A stretch of DNA of 64,000 nucleotides, from positions 310,001 through 374,000 of the forward strand of contig NZ_JAKGAM010000002.1 of the NCBI RefSeq assembly GCF_023061285.1. The letters are read 5' to 3'. A model generated the notes under the pieces. That model searched no databases and was not told where the DNA came from. It worked only from the letters and a program-made list of their open reading frames with translations. The stretch's first letter is position 1, and each line of letters starts with the position of its first letter. The position numbers and the translations under genes were made by a program. The stretch comes from Chromohalobacter nigrandesensis. GTDB lineage: Bacteria; Pseudomonadota; Gammaproteobacteria; Pseudomonadales; Halomonadaceae. Positions 9,463 to 20,302 of this stretch are shown here, piece after piece.

Positions 9463-10373
9463 CGGGGATCCTCTTCAGCATCGGCGAAGGCGCTTTCTCC
9501 ACCCTCGTCATCGTCCGTCCCAGGGGTGTCGTCGACCGCCTCGGCGACCAGCCGAGCACGCACATGAATCGGCGACAACGGCGCATTCTGCGCGATCTCG
9601 ATCATCGCCTCCTTGGCCAGCTCGAGAATCGCCATGAAGGTCACCACCACGCCCGCGCGCCCCTCCTCGAGCGTGAACAACGCCTCGAACGGGGTATAAC
9701 GCTGGCCGTCCAGTTGCTCCATGATGCGCAGCATGCGCTCGCGGGTGGACAGCACCTCGCGGCTGATCTGGTGAGACTGCTGAAACTCGGCTCGCTTGAG
9801 GAGTCCCGATAGAGCGTGCAGCATCTCATCCAGTTCGACCTGGGGATGAATCACCCGCGTCTCGAGCGAAGGCAGCGCGGCCTGCGCCGCTACCCAATCG
9901 CGCCCCTCGCGCGGCAATTCATCCAGCCCTTCGGCGGCCAGTTTCAACTGCTCGTATTCCTGCAGGCGGCGGATCAACTCGGCGCGCGGATCTTCTGCCT
10001 CCTCATCCTCGCTCTTGGGCGGACGCGGCAACAACGTCCGCGACTTGATCTCAGCAAGCATTGCCGCCATCAGCAAATACTCGCCGGCCAGATCGATCTC
10101 CAGCGCCCGCATCAGCTCGACGTATTCGATGTACTGATGCGTGATCGCTGCCACATCGATGCCCAGGATGTCGAGATTCTGACGCCGGATCAGGTACAGC
10201 AACAAGTCGAGCGGCCCCTCGAAGGTTTCGAGAAAGACCCGCAACGCCTCGGGCGGAATGTAGAGATCTTCCGGCAGTTCGGTGATGGGCTGATCGTGCA
10301 GGCGCGCCAATACCGCCGCTTGGGACGCGGCCGAGGCGGTATCGGCACTGACGGGCTCGGCGGTATCACTCAC
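9459..10373 (-). CDS. scpA: Segregation and condensation protein A (kleisin)
   Basis: Kleisin bridge of the SMC condensin; binds SMC heads and ScpB. The kleisin signature FEGPLDLLLYLIRRQNLDIL and DVAAITHQYIEYV lie near residues 60-95, and the C-terminal winged helix (FEALFTLEEGRAGVVVTFMAILELAKE) is intact. The start is taken as GTG at 10371-10373 because GAGGAG lies upstream and the upstream in-frame extension (to 10466) is Arg-rich and unlike ScpA. This gives 304 residues. First gene of an operon in which all three genes overlap by ATGA. Confidence 0.92.
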   Translation of the reverse strand: MSDTAEPVSADTASAASQAAVLARLHDQPITELPEDLYIPPEALRVFLETFEGPLDLLLYLIRRQNLDILGIDVAAITHQYIEYVELMRALEIDLAGEYLLMAAMLAEIKSRTLLPRPPKSEDEEAEDPRAELIRRLQEYEQLKLAAEGLDELPREGRDWVAAQAALPSLETRVIHPQVELDEMLHALSGLLKRAEFQQSHQISREVLSTRERMLRIMEQLDGQRYTPFEALFTLEEGRAGVVVTFMAILELAKEAMIEIAQNAPLSPIHVRARLVAEAVDDTPGTDDDEGGESAFADAEEDPR

Positions 10374-10487
10374 GCGTGACGCTCTCCTCGACTGCGCCTC
10401 ACGGCGCGACCTTCGATAAACGCGCAGTGTAGCAAGGCCATCGGGAGGCGAACACGCCTGCATCACGCAAGATGTGTCGTCGGACTG

Positions 10488-11597
10488 TCAGGCGCCCTCG
10501 GGCATCCGCGCAAAACGCCGGTAGGTGAAGTCGGCATCCCCTGCGGCGTCGAGCACCGCCAAGGTCTGGACCTCGTCATGATAAGGCGATTTTTCGCACA
10601 CCGGGTCCATCTGCGCAGCGTCGCCGGTGAGCATCAGCGCCTGACAACGGCAGCCGCCCCAGTCGATTTCCTTGCGCTCGCAGCTCTGGCAGGTTTCGGG
10701 CATCCAGTCCGTACCGCGATAGGCGTTGAAGGCCGGGCTGTCGTACCAGATTTCCTGCAACCCATGATCCGCGACATTCCAGAATTCAAGGTGCGGAATC
10801 GTCTCCGCCGCATGGCACGGCAATACCTTGCCCGATGGCGTCACATTGAGTGACTGGCGTCCCCAGCCATTCATGCAGGGTTTGGGTAGCCGCGCATGGT
10901 AATCCGGCACCACGGCGTCGATGACGAGACGCCCTTGCAAACGCTCACGCGCCGCCTCGACCCTTTCGAGAGCTGACATGACCTGCTCGCGGCTTGGCAT
11001 CAAGGCTGCGCGATTGACCAGTGCCCAGCCATAATACTGGGCGTGGGCGATCTCAAGGCGCCGTGCACCGAGCTCAATGGCCAGCTCGACGAAGTCGTCG
11101 ATCTGATGCAGGTTGGCGCGATGAATCACTGCGTTGAGCGTCAACGGCAAGCCCAGCGCGGTAACCTCGGCGGCGAAGGCACGCTTGCGTGCATGCGCGC
11201 CGGCCATGTTGGCAATATGGTCGGTTACCTCAGGTGTCGCGCCCTGAACCGACAGTTGCACGTGGTCGAGGCCCGCATCCGCCAGCGTCTCCAACCGAGC
11301 ACGGTCGATGTTGACGCCCGCCGTAATCAAGTTGGAATACAAGCCCGCGTCCGCGCAGGCCTGTACCAATTCAGGTAAGTCCGGACGCAGGGCCGGCTCG
11401 CCTCCCGAAAGATGAACCTGGAGTACGCCCATCTCCGAGGCTTCCGCAAAGACCCGCTGCCAAGTTGCGGTATCCAGCTCTTGCCGACGGCGTTCCAGAG
11501 CCACTGGGTTGGAACAGTACGGACATTGCAGCGGGCAGCGATGCGTCAACTCCGCCAGCATTCCCATAGGCGGCTGAGGAACCTCGGACGACGCCAT
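10488..11597 (-). CDS. pqqE: PQQ biosynthesis radical SAM protein PqqE
   Basis: Radical SAM enzyme that makes the Glu-Tyr carbon-carbon bond in PqqA while it is held by PqqD, the first step of pyrroloquinoline quinone synthesis. 369 residues. The SAM-cluster motif CPLQCPYC lies near residue 20. C-terminal SPASM cysteines include [30 protein letters not shown] and [10 protein letters not shown]. The ATG (11595-11597) overlaps the pqqD stop as TGATG. The gene order pqqA-B-C-D-E is standard; no pqqF peptidase follows here. Confidence 0.97.
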   Translation of the reverse strand: MASSEVPQPPMGMLAELTHRCPLQCPYCSNPVALERRRQELDTATWQRVFAEASEMGVLQVHLSGGEPALRPDLPELVQACADAGLYSNLITAGVNIDRARLETLADAGLDHVQLSVQGATPEVTDHIANMAGAHARKRAFAAEVTALGLPLTLNAVIHRANLHQIDDFVELAIELGARRLEIAHAQYYGWALVNRAALMPSREQVMSALERVEAARERLQGRLVIDAVVPDYHARLPKPCMNGWGRQSLNVTPSGKVLPCHAAETIPHLEFWNVADHGLQEIWYDSPAFNAYRGTDWMPETCQSCERKEIDWGGCRCQALMLTGDAAQMDPVCEKSPYHDEVQTLAVLDAAGDADFTYRRFARMPEGA

Positions 11598-11878
11598 CAC
11601 GCAATCTCCAGCACACGCTTTTCGATCAGCCCCGCGAACATGGCGGTCACGTCCTCGGCAATGCGCTCGCGCGGCGCCTGATAGGTGTCGCACAACCTGT
11701 CGATGATCGTGCCGACACTGCGCTCGCCGTCCACTTCGCTGACCACCGTTTGCGCAATGTCATCGAGCTGAAAGACACGCTCGGGGGCCAGCAGTACCCA
11801 GCCACCCCGCTGCTTGTCTTCACGCAGCCTGACACCACGCGGTAGGCGCACGATGTCGCTTTCCTGAATCGCTGTCAT
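11597..11878 (-). CDS. pqqD: PqqA peptide chaperone PqqD
   Basis: Small winged-helix RiPP recognition element that binds PqqA and presents it to PqqE. 93 residues, typical size, with [21 protein letters not shown] and a helix-rich C-terminal half. Sits between pqqC (25-bp gap) and pqqE (1-bp overlap), supporting stoichiometric production with PqqE. Confidence 0.95.
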   Translation of the reverse strand: MTAIQESDIVRLPRGVRLREDKQRGGWVLLAPERVFQLDDIAQTVVSEVDGERSVGTIIDRLCDTYQAPRERIAEDVTAMFAGLIEKRVLEIA

Positions 11879-11903
11879 AACGTCTTCGTTTCTCTATCGG
11901 TCG

Positions 11904-12671
11904 TCATCGCTCGTCGGCCGCCCCCATATCGCCCCATGCGCCGGGCGGCACATGGCCGGGGGCGACATAGGCATGATGAAGGGCATCCAGTTGAGTCCAC
12001 AGCACGTTGCACTTGAAGATCAACGCATCGAGCACCGCCTGCTGCTGGTCGAGTCGCCGCGCGTGGCGCGTGACGTAATCGAGCGCCATGTCGGCATCCC
12101 GCGGGGCCTGGGTCAGGCGCGGCTCGAAATAGGCCAGGGTCTCGGCGGAGACGAAATCATAGTGCTTGAGCATGCCGCTGACGCGCTGGCCGATCACCAT
12201 CGGGGAAAACAACTCGGTCAGCGAAGAGGCGATGGCTTCCAGCACGCTGCGCTCGCGCACGAAATGGATGTAGGCATCCACCGCAAAGCGTGTGGCCGGC
12301 AATATGCGCCGCGTCGAGACGACCATGTCGCGGTCGAGGCCCAGTCCATCGGTGAGCATCAGCCAGCGGGCGATACCGCCTTCGCCCTCGACTTCGCCAT
12401 CATGATCCACCAGCCGGGAGCGCCATTCGCGACGCAGCGCCGGATCGTCAAGGCGCGCAATCAGCGACGCATCCTTGTGCGGGATCATGGCCTGATAGTA
12501 ATAGCGATTGAGCGCCCAGGCCCGCACCTGACGGCGATCGAGCTCGCCGTTCTGCAACATCAACTGGAAGGGATGCCGGTGGTGGTAACGCTGCTCACCA
12601 ATGCTGCGCAGACGCGCTTCCAGAGCCTCTGCGCTCAATGGTGCCTGCAGCGGCGCGTCGATATCGTTCAT
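11904..12671 (-). CDS. pqqC: Pyrroloquinoline-quinone synthase PqqC
   Basis: Cofactor-free oxidase that performs the final ring closure and eight-electron oxidation to PQQ. 255 residues from the ATG at 12669-12671, which has GGAG 5 bp upstream and overlaps the pqqB stop (TGATG); a GTG at 12677 is a less likely alternative. Conserved stretches include YHHRHPFQLMLQNGEL, RYYYQAMIPHKDASL, DHDGEVEGEGGIARWL, SSLTELFSP and HYDFVSAETLAYF, with the active-site His and Tyr residues visible. Confidence 0.97.
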   Translation of the reverse strand: MNDIDAPLQAPLSAEALEARLRSIGEQRYHHRHPFQLMLQNGELDRRQVRAWALNRYYYQAMIPHKDASLIARLDDPALRREWRSRLVDHDGEVEGEGGIARWLMLTDGLGLDRDMVVSTRRILPATRFAVDAYIHFVRERSVLEAIASSLTELFSPMVIGQRVSGMLKHYDFVSAETLAYFEPRLTQAPRDADMALDYVTRHARRLDQQQAVLDALIFKCNVLWTQLDALHHAYVAPGHVPPGAWGDMGAADER

Positions 12672-13570
12672 CAGCACTCCAGTTCCATGCCGTCATGGGC
12701 GATTTCCCATCCCATGCGCGCCGCTTCCCGGCGCTCGGCTGAGTCATCGATCAATACCGGATTGGTATTGTTGATATGCAGGAAGACACGCCGGCCAAGC
12801 GAGAGCGACGACAATGCGGCCATGCTGCCCGTTTCACCGGACATCGCCATGTGCCCCATGCGCTGCCCCGTCTTGTGACCGACCCCGGCGCGGATCATCT
12901 CGTCGTCACGCCACAAGGTGCCATCGAACAGCAGGACATCGGCCCCTTCGAGACGCGCCGCCAACGCAGGCGTCATCGCCGCGCAGCCTGGAATGTAATA
13001 GGTCCGGCGACCCGCGGCACGAAACTCGATGCCGACGGTCGCCTCGCCTTCGACGCCAATGTCTACCTGCTCGCCTTCCAGGTACAACGCCGTCTTGCCC
13101 GGCACCGCGAACATGCGTGCTTCGAGCCCTTCAGCCAGTGTCAGAGGCTGCTCCAGCGCCACCGGCACACGCTCGACGTAATCCGGATTGAGCACATTGA
13201 AAATCGGGTTGTCGCGCAATACGGACTGGATTTCCGCCGTGGCATACAACCGATAGGGAGAGCTTTCACGCAGACTCAACAAGCCACCGACATGGTCTAC
13301 ATCGGCATTGGTCAGCAGGATCGACTCGATAGGCGTGTGACGACTGCCCTGTTGAGGGAAGAGCGCCGGCGTTCGGCGTACCTGTGTCAGCACTTCGGGC
13401 GCGCAGTTGATCAGAGCCCACGAACGCCCATCGGCACTCACGGCAATGGAGGACTGTGTTCGCGGCGTGACGCGTGGATCACCCGACCACGCCAGCCGAC
13501 ATACCTCACAACGGCAATTCCACTGGGGCAGACCGCCACCGGCGGCTGCCCCGAGTACTCGAATATACAA
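12671..13570 (-). CDS. pqqB: PQQ biosynthesis protein PqqB (metallo-beta-lactamase fold)
   Basis: PqqB hydroxylates tyrosine-derived intermediates on the PQQ route; it was long described as a transport-linked protein. 299 residues with the PqqB N-terminus VLGAAAGGGLPQWNC, cysteines WNCRCEVC, the degenerate MBL motif NADVDHVGGLLSLRE and GHMAMSGETGS. The start is TTG at 13568-13570: MYIRVLG matches family N-termini, GAGGCGG precedes it, and no ATG fits. It begins 7 bp after the pqqA stop. Confidence 0.95.
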   Translation of the reverse strand: MYIRVLGAAAGGGLPQWNCRCEVCRLAWSGDPRVTPRTQSSIAVSADGRSWALINCAPEVLTQVRRTPALFPQQGSRHTPIESILLTNADVDHVGGLLSLRESSPYRLYATAEIQSVLRDNPIFNVLNPDYVERVPVALEQPLTLAEGLEARMFAVPGKTALYLEGEQVDIGVEGEATVGIEFRAAGRRTYYIPGCAAMTPALAARLEGADVLLFDGTLWRDDEMIRAGVGHKTGQRMGHMAMSGETGSMAALSSLSLGRRVFLHINNTNPVLIDDSAERREAARMGWEIAHDGMELEC

Positions 13571-13577
13571 AGCCGCC

Positions 13578-13655
13578 TCAGAATTCGGCGGGCATGTAAT
13601 CGTTGATTTCCAGCGCGATGCAGATCTCTTTGACTGCGGGAGTAGTCCAGGTCAT
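13578..13655 (-). CDS. pqqA: PQQ precursor peptide PqqA (25 residues)
   Basis: Ribosomal precursor whose Glu and Tyr side chains become the PQQ skeleton. The ORF starts MTWTTPAVKEICIAL and has the required Glu-x3-Tyr spacing at E16-I-N-D-Y20, ending in MPAEF. GGAG lies 8 bp upstream of the ATG at 13653-13655. Its place directly before pqqB makes the call firm despite the very small size. Confidence 0.95.
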   Translation of the reverse strand: MTWTTPAVKEICIALEINDYMPAEF

Positions 13656-13701
13656 GTCGTTTCTCCGTTAGGGTGGATTTGCCCTTTCATCATAACCCCT
13701 T

Positions 13702-13728
13702 GATAGCACTATCGCATTAGCAATTATA
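13702..13728 (-). promoter_or_regulatory. Candidate pqq promoter -10 with an overlapping operator-like palindrome
   Basis: On the minus strand a consensus TATAAT (13723-13728) is followed about 9 bp downstream by GATAG-TG-CTATC (13702-13713), a perfect 5-bp inverted repeat across the likely +1. No good -35 is seen 17 bp upstream, which suggests activator dependence or a weak basal promoter. pqqA starts about 50 bp further on. Confidence 0.5.
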
Positions 13729-13752
13729 AAGAATGCGCATATTGATGGCGCA

Positions 13753-15630
13753 TCATCCATCGGCCTTGCGATAGCGCCCTTTATAGTCGAAGAGCTTGTC
13801 GCGAATCTGCCAGTAGCGGCCGACCTTGCGCCCCACGACGAAATCCGGGGCCTTGAGCCGCTGCTCATCGGCGATGACCTCTTCCGCCGAGCGTGGCTGC
13901 CAGTCGCTGCCCGGGGCACGCAGGTGATAGCGCAAGAACGCCAGCGTGAAAGCGCGGCGCTGCGCGGGGGTTTCCAGTGCGAACCATTCGTCGAGTGTGG
14001 CGCCGTCCTCGTCGTGATACGTGACCTTCAAGCGCGGCAGCCCCCGCCCATTGAGCACCGCTTGTAGTTGCATGCCCGACACGCGAAGCACCTTGGCTTC
14101 CTTGAGTCGCAGGGCCGCCTTGAGCTTGTCATCAGGATCGACCATGCGCTCGCCGCATTGATGGCAAGCCCGCGCGGCGATGTCGTTTTCCGCGCCGCAC
14201 TGATCGCACACCTTGAAGCGAAAGCGAAACGAACATTGACGCTTTTTATAGGCGCCCGACCCTGCGCCACGCACTCTATCGACGCCCGACCCCGCGCCGT
14301 GTGCATTATCCTCACTCTGCTCCTCGACAAGCCCTTGGCAGCGCCGGCCGTGATGTTCGATGACCAGGTCGCCATCACGCTTGCCCCAGAACAGGTTGGC
14401 ATGTCCGCACTCAGGGCATTCCACCTGTACCGGTTCAGCGTCTGAATCCGGGCGCGGCTCACCGACTTCCGGTGCGTATAAATCCCAAGGATTGCCCGCA
14501 TAATCGAGGATCAGGCAGTCTTCCTTGCCCGGTGACAAGCGTAGCCCGCGCCCGACAATCTGTTGATACAGGCTGACGGACTCCGTGGGCCTCAGGATAG
14601 CGATCAAATCCACATGCGGCGCGTCGAACCCGGTGGTCAGCACCGCCACGTTGACGAGATACTTGATTTCGCGCGCCTTGAAGGCCGCGATCAAGCGCTC
14701 GCGCTCCTTGGTGGGCGTCGCACCGACGATCAACGCCGCTTGCTCGGCCGGCAGGTAGCCGATGATCTCCTCGGCGTGCGCCACGGTGGCCGCGAAGATC
14801 ATAACGCCACACCGTTCGCGCGCCTGCTCGACGACCTCGGCGATGATCCCCGGCGTCGCCCGGTGCCCCTGCACGACGCGATTCAACTCGGCTTCCTCGA
14901 AGCCGCCATCGCGTCCCGGTACCAGGCGCGAAAAATCGTAACGGGTCTGCCGACCATCCTCGGCGTAGAGCGCCGCATCCACGCGCTTGGGCGCGACCAG
15001 GTAGCCCTGCTTGACCATCAACCGCAGCGGCTGCTCGAACACACAATCCTGAAAGAAGCTCTCGGCGTCGCCACGCACCATGCCATGGTGATGGCGGTGA
15101 TAGATGAATCCTTGCCCCAGGCGATACGGCGTCGCAGTCAGCCCCAGCACCTTGAGACGCGGATTGTGCTTGCGCAGATGCGCGATCACGCGGTGATAGC
15201 TCGACGGCGCCTTGCGCTGGCGGGCATCGTCGCTGGCAGGCGGGGGAATGCGGTGGCATTCGTCGATGACCAGCAGGGTGAATGCCCCCCATTCGTCGTG
15301 CGTCTCGAAACGCGCCAGGCTATTGACCACGGACTGCACCGAGCCGAAGACCACCTGGCGCTCACTCTCCTTGCGCCCCAGGCCGGCGCTGAACAAATCC
15401 GCCTCCAGGCCGTAGGCCAGGTACTTGGCATGATTCTGTTCCACCAGTTCACGCACGTGAGCCAACACCAGTACCCGGCCCCGCGCCAGGCGTGCCAGCT
15501 CGGCGATCACCAACGACTTGCCGCTGCCGGTCGGCAACACCACCACGGCGGGATCGTCACTCGCGCGAAAGTGCTCGACGACCCGCGATACGGCCTGTTG
15601 CTGATAAGGGCGAAGTGAAGGTGCGCTCAT
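13753..15630 (-). CDS. radD: RadD-like DEAD/DEAH-box DNA repair helicase (YejH family)
   Basis: Superfamily 2 ATPase; E. coli RadD works with SSB in double-strand-break repair. 625 residues, slightly longer than E. coli's 586. Motifs in order: RPYQQQAV, Walker [13 protein letters not shown] (VIDECHRI), [10 protein letters not shown], then the second RecA domain with [16 protein letters not shown] and [21 protein letters not shown]. The C-terminal third has cysteine pairs [12 protein letters not shown] and [20 protein letters not shown], the zinc-finger region of RadD. Between them is an insertion with two near-repeats ([10 protein letters not shown] / [10 protein letters not shown]). Same strand as pqqA but separated by 97 bp holding a promoter candidate. 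Confidence 0.9.
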   Translation of the reverse strand: MSAPSLRPYQQQAVSRVVEHFRASDDPAVVVLPTGSGKSLVIAELARLARGRVLVLAHVRELVEQNHAKYLAYGLEADLFSAGLGRKESERQVVFGSVQSVVNSLARFETHDEWGAFTLLVIDECHRIPPPASDDARQRKAPSSYHRVIAHLRKHNPRLKVLGLTATPYRLGQGFIYHRHHHGMVRGDAESFFQDCVFEQPLRLMVKQGYLVAPKRVDAALYAEDGRQTRYDFSRLVPGRDGGFEEAELNRVVQGHRATPGIIAEVVEQARERCGVMIFAATVAHAEEIIGYLPAEQAALIVGATPTKERERLIAAFKAREIKYLVNVAVLTTGFDAPHVDLIAILRPTESVSLYQQIVGRGLRLSPGKEDCLILDYAGNPWDLYAPEVGEPRPDSDAEPVQVECPECGHANLFWGKRDGDLVIEHHGRRCQGLVEEQSEDNAHGAGSGVDRVRGAGSGAYKKRQCSFRFRFKVCDQCGAENDIAARACHQCGERMVDPDDKLKAALRLKEAKVLRVSGMQLQAVLNGRGLPRLKVTYHDEDGATLDEWFALETPAQRRAFTLAFLRYHLRAPGSDWQPRSAEEVIADEQRLKAPDFVVGRKVGRYWQIRDKLFDYKGRYRKADG

Positions 15631-15779
15631 GGCAGACTTCCAATCGAATCAAAAGGCGCATCCTACCACCGGCGACAAGATCGGCGAGGTGGCAATAGAA
15701 GACTTGATCTCGACACCCCGCACCCCGACATTAAATTTCAAGGTATTTTTAACCGACATTCGTTACCCGGAGATCTTTC

Positions 15780-16097
15780 ATGTCTTCAACTCAGCCCCAT
15801 TTCGTGGTGCTCGCCGAATTCCATCTCAAGGAAGGCCAGGTACCCGCGTTTCTCGCCCTGGCACACAACGACGCCAGCGAATCCCTGGCCAACGAGGAAG
15901 GTTGTCTGACGTTCGATGTGCTGACGCCGGAAGGCAGCGACAACGTCGTCGTGCTGCACGAAGTCTATCGCGACCGCGACGCCTTCGAGCATCACATGCA
16001 GATGCCCCACTACGCGCCCTTCAAGGAAGGCAGCGCACCGCTGCTCGATGGCGAACCGAACGTGCGCTTCTTCTACACGGCCATCCGTCCCGAATGA
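15780..16097 (+). CDS. Antibiotic biosynthesis monooxygenase (ABM) domain protein
   Basis: Small ferredoxin-like ABM-fold protein of 105 residues, related to YgiN/quinol monooxygenases. Visible are VVLAEFHLKEGQVPAFLALA, the EGCLTFDVL strand, VVLHEVYRDRDAFEHHMQMPHYAPF and the final VRFFYTAIRPE strand. Such proteins act as dimers on quinols or reactive carbonyls; the substrate cannot be told here. CGGAG precedes the ATG. Divergent from radD, convergent with purL across a bidirectional terminator. Confidence 0.85.
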   Translation: MSSTQPHFVVLAEFHLKEGQVPAFLALAHNDASESLANEEGCLTFDVLTPEGSDNVVVLHEVYRDRDAFEHHMQMPHYAPFKEGSAPLLDGEPNVRFFYTAIRPE

Positions 16098-16122
16098 GCG
16101 CTGGCTTAAGTTGAGGCTCCAC

Positions 16123-16166
16123 GCAAAAACCGCGGCGCCGAGTTCTACTCGAGCCGCGGTTTTTGC
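16123..16166. terminator. Bidirectional terminator between the ABM gene and purL
   Basis: GCAAAAACCGCGGC (16123-16136) and its exact complement (16153-16166) form a 14-bp stem with A-run and T-run flanks. A short CGAG/CTCG stem can extend it inside. It can end both the plus-strand ABM transcript and the minus-strand purL transcript. Confidence 0.92.
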
Positions 16167-16184
16167 GTTCATGGCGAGACGCGC

Positions 16185-19100
16185 TCAATCCACCCAGACG
16201 CGTGCGTTGCGGAACAACCGCAACCAGGCGCCGTCTTCCTGCCATTCGGCGGGACGCCAGGAGTTGGTCACCGCCCGCGCCACGCGCTCGGGGTGCGGCA
16301 TCATGATCGTCACACGGCCATCCGGTGTAGTCAGCCCCGTAATGCCTGCGGAAGAGCCATTGGGATTGGCGGGATAGCGCGTGGTTACCTGGCCGTAGTT
16401 GTCCACGTAGCGCATGGCGATCTGGTCGCTGGACTGCATGCTGCGCAAATGGCCACTGTCGCGGAACTCGGCGCGCCCTTCACCGTGCGCCACGGCGATC
16501 GGCAGCCGCGAACCTTCCATCCCGGCAAGCAGGATCGAGGGGCTCTTCTCGACCTGGACCATGCTTACCCGCGCCTCGAACTGCTCGGACTCGTTGCGCA
16601 CGAAGCGCGGCCAGTTCTCGGCACCGGGGATCAGCGACTTGAGCTGCGAGAGCATCTGGCAACCGTTGCACACCCCCAGCGAGAAGCTGTCATCACGCTG
16701 AAAGAAACCCTCGAAGGCATCACGGGCGCGGCTGTTGAAGAGCACCGACTTGGCCCAGCCGCCGCCGGCGCCGAGCACATCGCCGTAAGAAAAGCCGCCA
16801 CAGGCGACCAATCCCTTCATGGTTTCAAGGTCGACACGGCCCTCGAGGATGTCGCTCATGTGCACGTCGATGGCCGCGAAACCCGCGCGATCGAAGGCCG
16901 CCGCCATCTCGACATGACCGTTGACCCCCTGTTCGCGCAGCACCGCCACGCGCGGCTTCTCGCCACGTCCGACATAGGGCGCGGTAATGTCCTCATCGAC
17001 ATCGAAGCTAGGCTGCGCCGAAAGGCCCGGGTCGCGCAGGTCAAGCAAGGCGTCGAATTCAGACTTCGCACAGTCCGGATTGTCGCGCAGCGCCTGCATG
17101 CGGTAACTGGTATCGGTCCAAGTACGCTGCGCGATGGCCCGCGTGGTTTCCAGCAGCGGCTCTTCGAAGAGCGTGACACGCACCTGATCGTCGTAGCGGG
17201 GCCGGGCGACTACGCCGCTGGTTTCGAGGCCTGCGGCGGCAAGCTGGGCGAGCACGAACTCGGTATCATGACGATTGACCTGAATCACCGCGCCCAGTTC
17301 TTCGGCAAACAAGGCATCGAAGGCTTCGTAGGCATCGTCGATCAGCCAGTCGAGCTTGATCTCCAGTCCGCCACGCGCGGCGAAGGCCATCTCCAGCAAC
17401 GTCACCAGCAAGCCGCCGTCGCTGCGGTCATGATAGGCGAGCAGCTTGTCATCGGCGCTGAGCCCCTGAATCACGGCGAAGAAGGCCTTGAGATCCTCGG
17501 CATCCTCGAGATCGGGGCACACATCGCCGACCTGGCCATACACCTGCGCCAATGCCGAGCCGCCGAGCCGGTTCTGACCGCGGCCCAGGTCGATCAGGAT
17601 CAGGTCGCTTTCGTTCTGGTCCAGGCGCAGCTGTGGCGTCAGAGTACGCCGAGCATCGGTGACCGGCGCGAAACCGGTGATATCCAGCGTCAACGGCGCG
17701 GTAACGCTTTTCTCCTCGTCACCGGACTGCCATGCGGTCCGCATGGACATCGAGTCCTTGCCCACCGGAATGGCGATGCCAAGCTGAGGGCAGAGCTCCA
17801 TGCCCACGGCGTGTACGGCATCGAACAAGGCCTGGTTCTCGCCGACGTGCTCGGCGGCGCTCATCCAGTTGGCGGAGAGCTTGATATCTTCAATCTTTTC
17901 GATCGGCGCCGCCGCCAGGTTGGTGATCGCCTCGGCCACCGCCAGACGCGCGCTGGCGGCGGGATCGATCAACGCGACCGGCGGACGCTCACCGAGCGCC
18001 ATGGCCTCGCCCGCATGCGTGTCGAAACTCGCCGTGGTCACCGCGCAGTCGGCCACCGGCACCTGCCAGGGGCCGACCATCTGATCGCGCGCCACCATGC
18101 CCGTAATCGAGCGGTCACCAATGGTAATCAAGAAGCTCTTGGAGGCTACCGTCGGCAGACGTAGCACACGGTCCAACGCCTCGCGCAGATCGAGGTTGTC
18201 GAGCCCCAGCCCTGGCAGAGTCCGCGACTGACGTTCGAAGGAACGCGTCATCTTGGGCGGCTTGCCGAACAGCACGCTCATGGGCAGATCGACGGGACGC
18301 GTATCGAAGTGGCCATCGTGAACCGCCAGATGATGGGCCTCGGTGGCCTCGCCGACCACGGCGTAGGGGCAACGTTCACGCGCGCACAACGTATCGAACG
18401 CCTCGATATCCTCCGGCGCCACGGCCAGCACGTAACGCTCCTGGGCTTCGCTGCACCAGATCGCCAACGGACTCATGCCCGGCTCGGCATTGGGTACGTC
18501 GCGCAACTCGAAGCGCCCACCGCGACTGCCATCCTTGACCAGCTCCGGCAAGGCATTGGAAAGTCCGCCGGCGCCCACGTCATGGATGAAGCAGAGGGGG
18601 TTGTCATCACCTAACGCCCAGCAGCGGTCGATGACTTCCTGAGCGCGGCGTTCCATTTCCGGGTTGTCACGCTGCACGGAGGCGAAGTCGAGATCCTCGC
18701 TGGAAGCCCCGGAGGCCATGCTCGACGCCGCGCCGCCGCCAAGGCCAATCAGCATCGCCGGGCCACCCATCACGATCAACTTGGCGCCGACCGGGATCTC
18801 GCCCTTGGTGACATGGTCCTCGCGAATATTGCCGTAGCCGCCAGCCAGCATCACTGGCTTGTGGTAGCCGCGCCGTTCGATGCCGCCGGCCCCCACTGCG
18901 TCCTGCTCGAAGGTACGGAAGAAGCCCGTCAGGTTGGGGCGGCCGAACTCGTTGTTGAACGATGCCCCACCGATGGGCGCTTTCAGCATGATCTCCAAGG
19001 CCGACTGCATGCGCGCGGGCTTGCCGTAATCGAAGGCTTCCCAGGGCTGCACGAACTCGGGGATACGCAGATTGGAGACCGCAAACCCGGTTAGCCCGGC

Positions 19101-20111
19101 CTTGGGCTTGCCACCGACACCGGCGGCGCCTTCGTCACGAATCTCGCCACCGGCACCGGTCGCGGCACCGGGATGCGGCGCGATGGCCGTCGGGTGGTTG
19201 TGGGTTTCCACCTTCATCAAGATGTGGATCGGCTCCTGCGTCGCCGCGTAGCGCGCTTCCTGCTCACCGCCCGGTAGCCAGGGGGCAGCGAAGAAACGTC
19301 CCGCCTGGGTGCCACGAATCACGGCGGCGTTGTCGCTGTAGGCGGAAAGGATGCCGGCGCTGGAACACGCATGGGTGTTCTTGATCATCTTGAACAGCGA
19401 ATGCGGCTGCGCCTCGCCATCGACATGCCAATCGGCATTGAAGATCTTATGCCGGCAGTGCTCGGAATTGGCCTGCGCGAACATCATCAGTTCGACATCG
19501 GTGGGATTGCGATCGAGCCCCTGGAAGGCATCGAGCAGGTAGTCGATCTCATCGTCGGCCAGCGCCAGGCCCAGGGCATCGTTGGCCTCGGCCAGCGCAT
19601 CGCGCCCACCGTCGAGCACATCGACACGCCCCAGCGGCGCCGGCTCGTGGCGCTCGAAGAGCTTGGCCGCATCGCTCGAATTAGCCAACACCGTTTCCGT
19701 CATCGGGTCGTGAAGCACCGCCACCAGGCTCGCGAAGGCCGCTTCGTCGAGCGCGCCCTTGAGCGTCACACGGTAGGCGATGCCCCGTTCGATCCGGCGA
19801 ATCTGCGTCAAACCGCAGTTGAGGGCGATATCGGTGGCCTTCGTCGACCACGGCGATAGCGTGCCCAGGCGCGGCACGACCAACAACAGATGCCCTTCGT
19901 GCTCGGCCTCTCCGCCATCACGGACGGGACCGTAACTCAGCAGTTGCGCCAGCACCTCTTGCGCCGCGTCATCGAGTTCGTCCTGATGATCGACGAAATG
20001 AACGTAATCGGCATGCAGCGCCTCGACCTCGGGCACGGCATCACGCAACGCGGCTAACAGCTTGGCATGACGGAAGGCGGAAAGGGCGGGCGCTCCTCGC
20101 AGTTCGAGCAT
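16185..20111 (-). CDS. purL: Phosphoribosylformylglycinamidine synthase (FGAM synthase), large fused type
   Basis: Converts FGAR, glutamine and ATP to FGAM in purine synthesis. 1308 residues, the full gammaproteobacterial PurL (E. coli 1295) with the PurS-like N-terminus, FGAM synthase core and glutaminase in one chain. Motifs: [80 protein letters not shown]; the glutaminase triad is C1148 (GVCNGCQ), H1273 and E1275 (PHPERVARA). The ATG at 20109-20111 ([11 protein letters not shown]) fits the family N-terminus; the longer in-frame extension to 20285 is not protein-like. Divergent from mltF. Confidence 0.97.
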   Translation of the reverse strand: MLELRGAPALSAFRHAKLLAALRDAVPEVEALHADYVHFVDHQDELDDAAQEVLAQLLSYGPVRDGGEAEHEGHLLLVVPRLGTLSPWSTKATDIALNCGLTQIRRIERGIAYRVTLKGALDEAAFASLVAVLHDPMTETVLANSSDAAKLFERHEPAPLGRVDVLDGGRDALAEANDALGLALADDEIDYLLDAFQGLDRNPTDVELMMFAQANSEHCRHKIFNADWHVDGEAQPHSLFKMIKNTHACSSAGILSAYSDNAAVIRGTQAGRFFAAPWLPGGEQEARYAATQEPIHILMKVETHNHPTAIAPHPGAATGAGGEIRDEGAAGVGGKPKAGLTGFAVSNLRIPEFVQPWEAFDYGKPARMQSALEIMLKAPIGGASFNNEFGRPNLTGFFRTFEQDAVGAGGIERRGYHKPVMLAGGYGNIREDHVTKGEIPVGAKLIVMGGPAMLIGLGGGAASSMASGASSEDLDFASVQRDNPEMERRAQEVIDRCWALGDDNPLCFIHDVGAGGLSNALPELVKDGSRGGRFELRDVPNAEPGMSPLAIWCSEAQERYVLAVAPEDIEAFDTLCARERCPYAVVGEATEAHHLAVHDGHFDTRPVDLPMSVLFGKPPKMTRSFERQSRTLPGLGLDNLDLREALDRVLRLPTVASKSFLITIGDRSITGMVARDQMVGPWQVPVADCAVTTASFDTHAGEAMALGERPPVALIDPAASARLAVAEAITNLAAAPIEKIEDIKLSANWMSAAEHVGENQALFDAVHAVGMELCPQLGIAIPVGKDSMSMRTAWQSGDEEKSVTAPLTLDITGFAPVTDARRTLTPQLRLDQNESDLILIDLGRGQNRLGGSALAQVYGQVGDVCPDLEDAEDLKAFFAVIQGLSADDKLLAYHDRSDGGLLVTLLEMAFAARGGLEIKLDWLIDDAYEAFDALFAEELGAVIQVNRHDTEFVLAQLAAAGLETSGVVARPRYDDQVRVTLFEEPLLETTRAIAQRTWTDTSYRMQALRDNPDCAKSEFDALLDLRDPGLSAQPSFDVDEDITAPYVGRGEKPRVAVLREQGVNGHVEMAAAFDRAGFAAIDVHMSDILEGRVDLETMKGLVACGGFSYGDVLGAGGGWAKSVLFNSRARDAFEGFFQRDDSFSLGVCNGCQMLSQLKSLIPGAENWPRFVRNESEQFEARVSMVQVEKSPSILLAGMEGSRLPIAVAHGEGRAEFRDSGHLRSMQSSDQIAMRYVDNYGQVTTRYPANPNGSSAGITGLTTPDGRVTIMMPHPERVARAVTNSWRPAEWQEDGAWLRLFRNARVWVD

Positions 20112-20302
20112 GTCGAATGGGCCTCTGGGACAACAAGTAAACGATGCCGCGGGCGGCGGCCAATGAACGATCATGATACTGGAAAAGGTCTCCACGGGCG
20201 AAGTCGCCTTCACGCCCTCGCACATTGCGTGGAATCGGTACCAGGTGACACAAGGCGCAACGCCCGCTAAGGTGGCCCCTCTCATCGCTGACTCGAACTG
20301 GC

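Noticed and set aside
16293-18164. 623-codon open frame antisense to purL
   Set aside because: Contained in purL on the opposite strand, rich in Arg/Gly/His/Ala, with no recognisable domain.
20112-20302. PurR-type operator or riboswitch upstream of purL
   Set aside because: No PUR-box palindrome and no purine-riboswitch core could be recognised in the gap to mltF.
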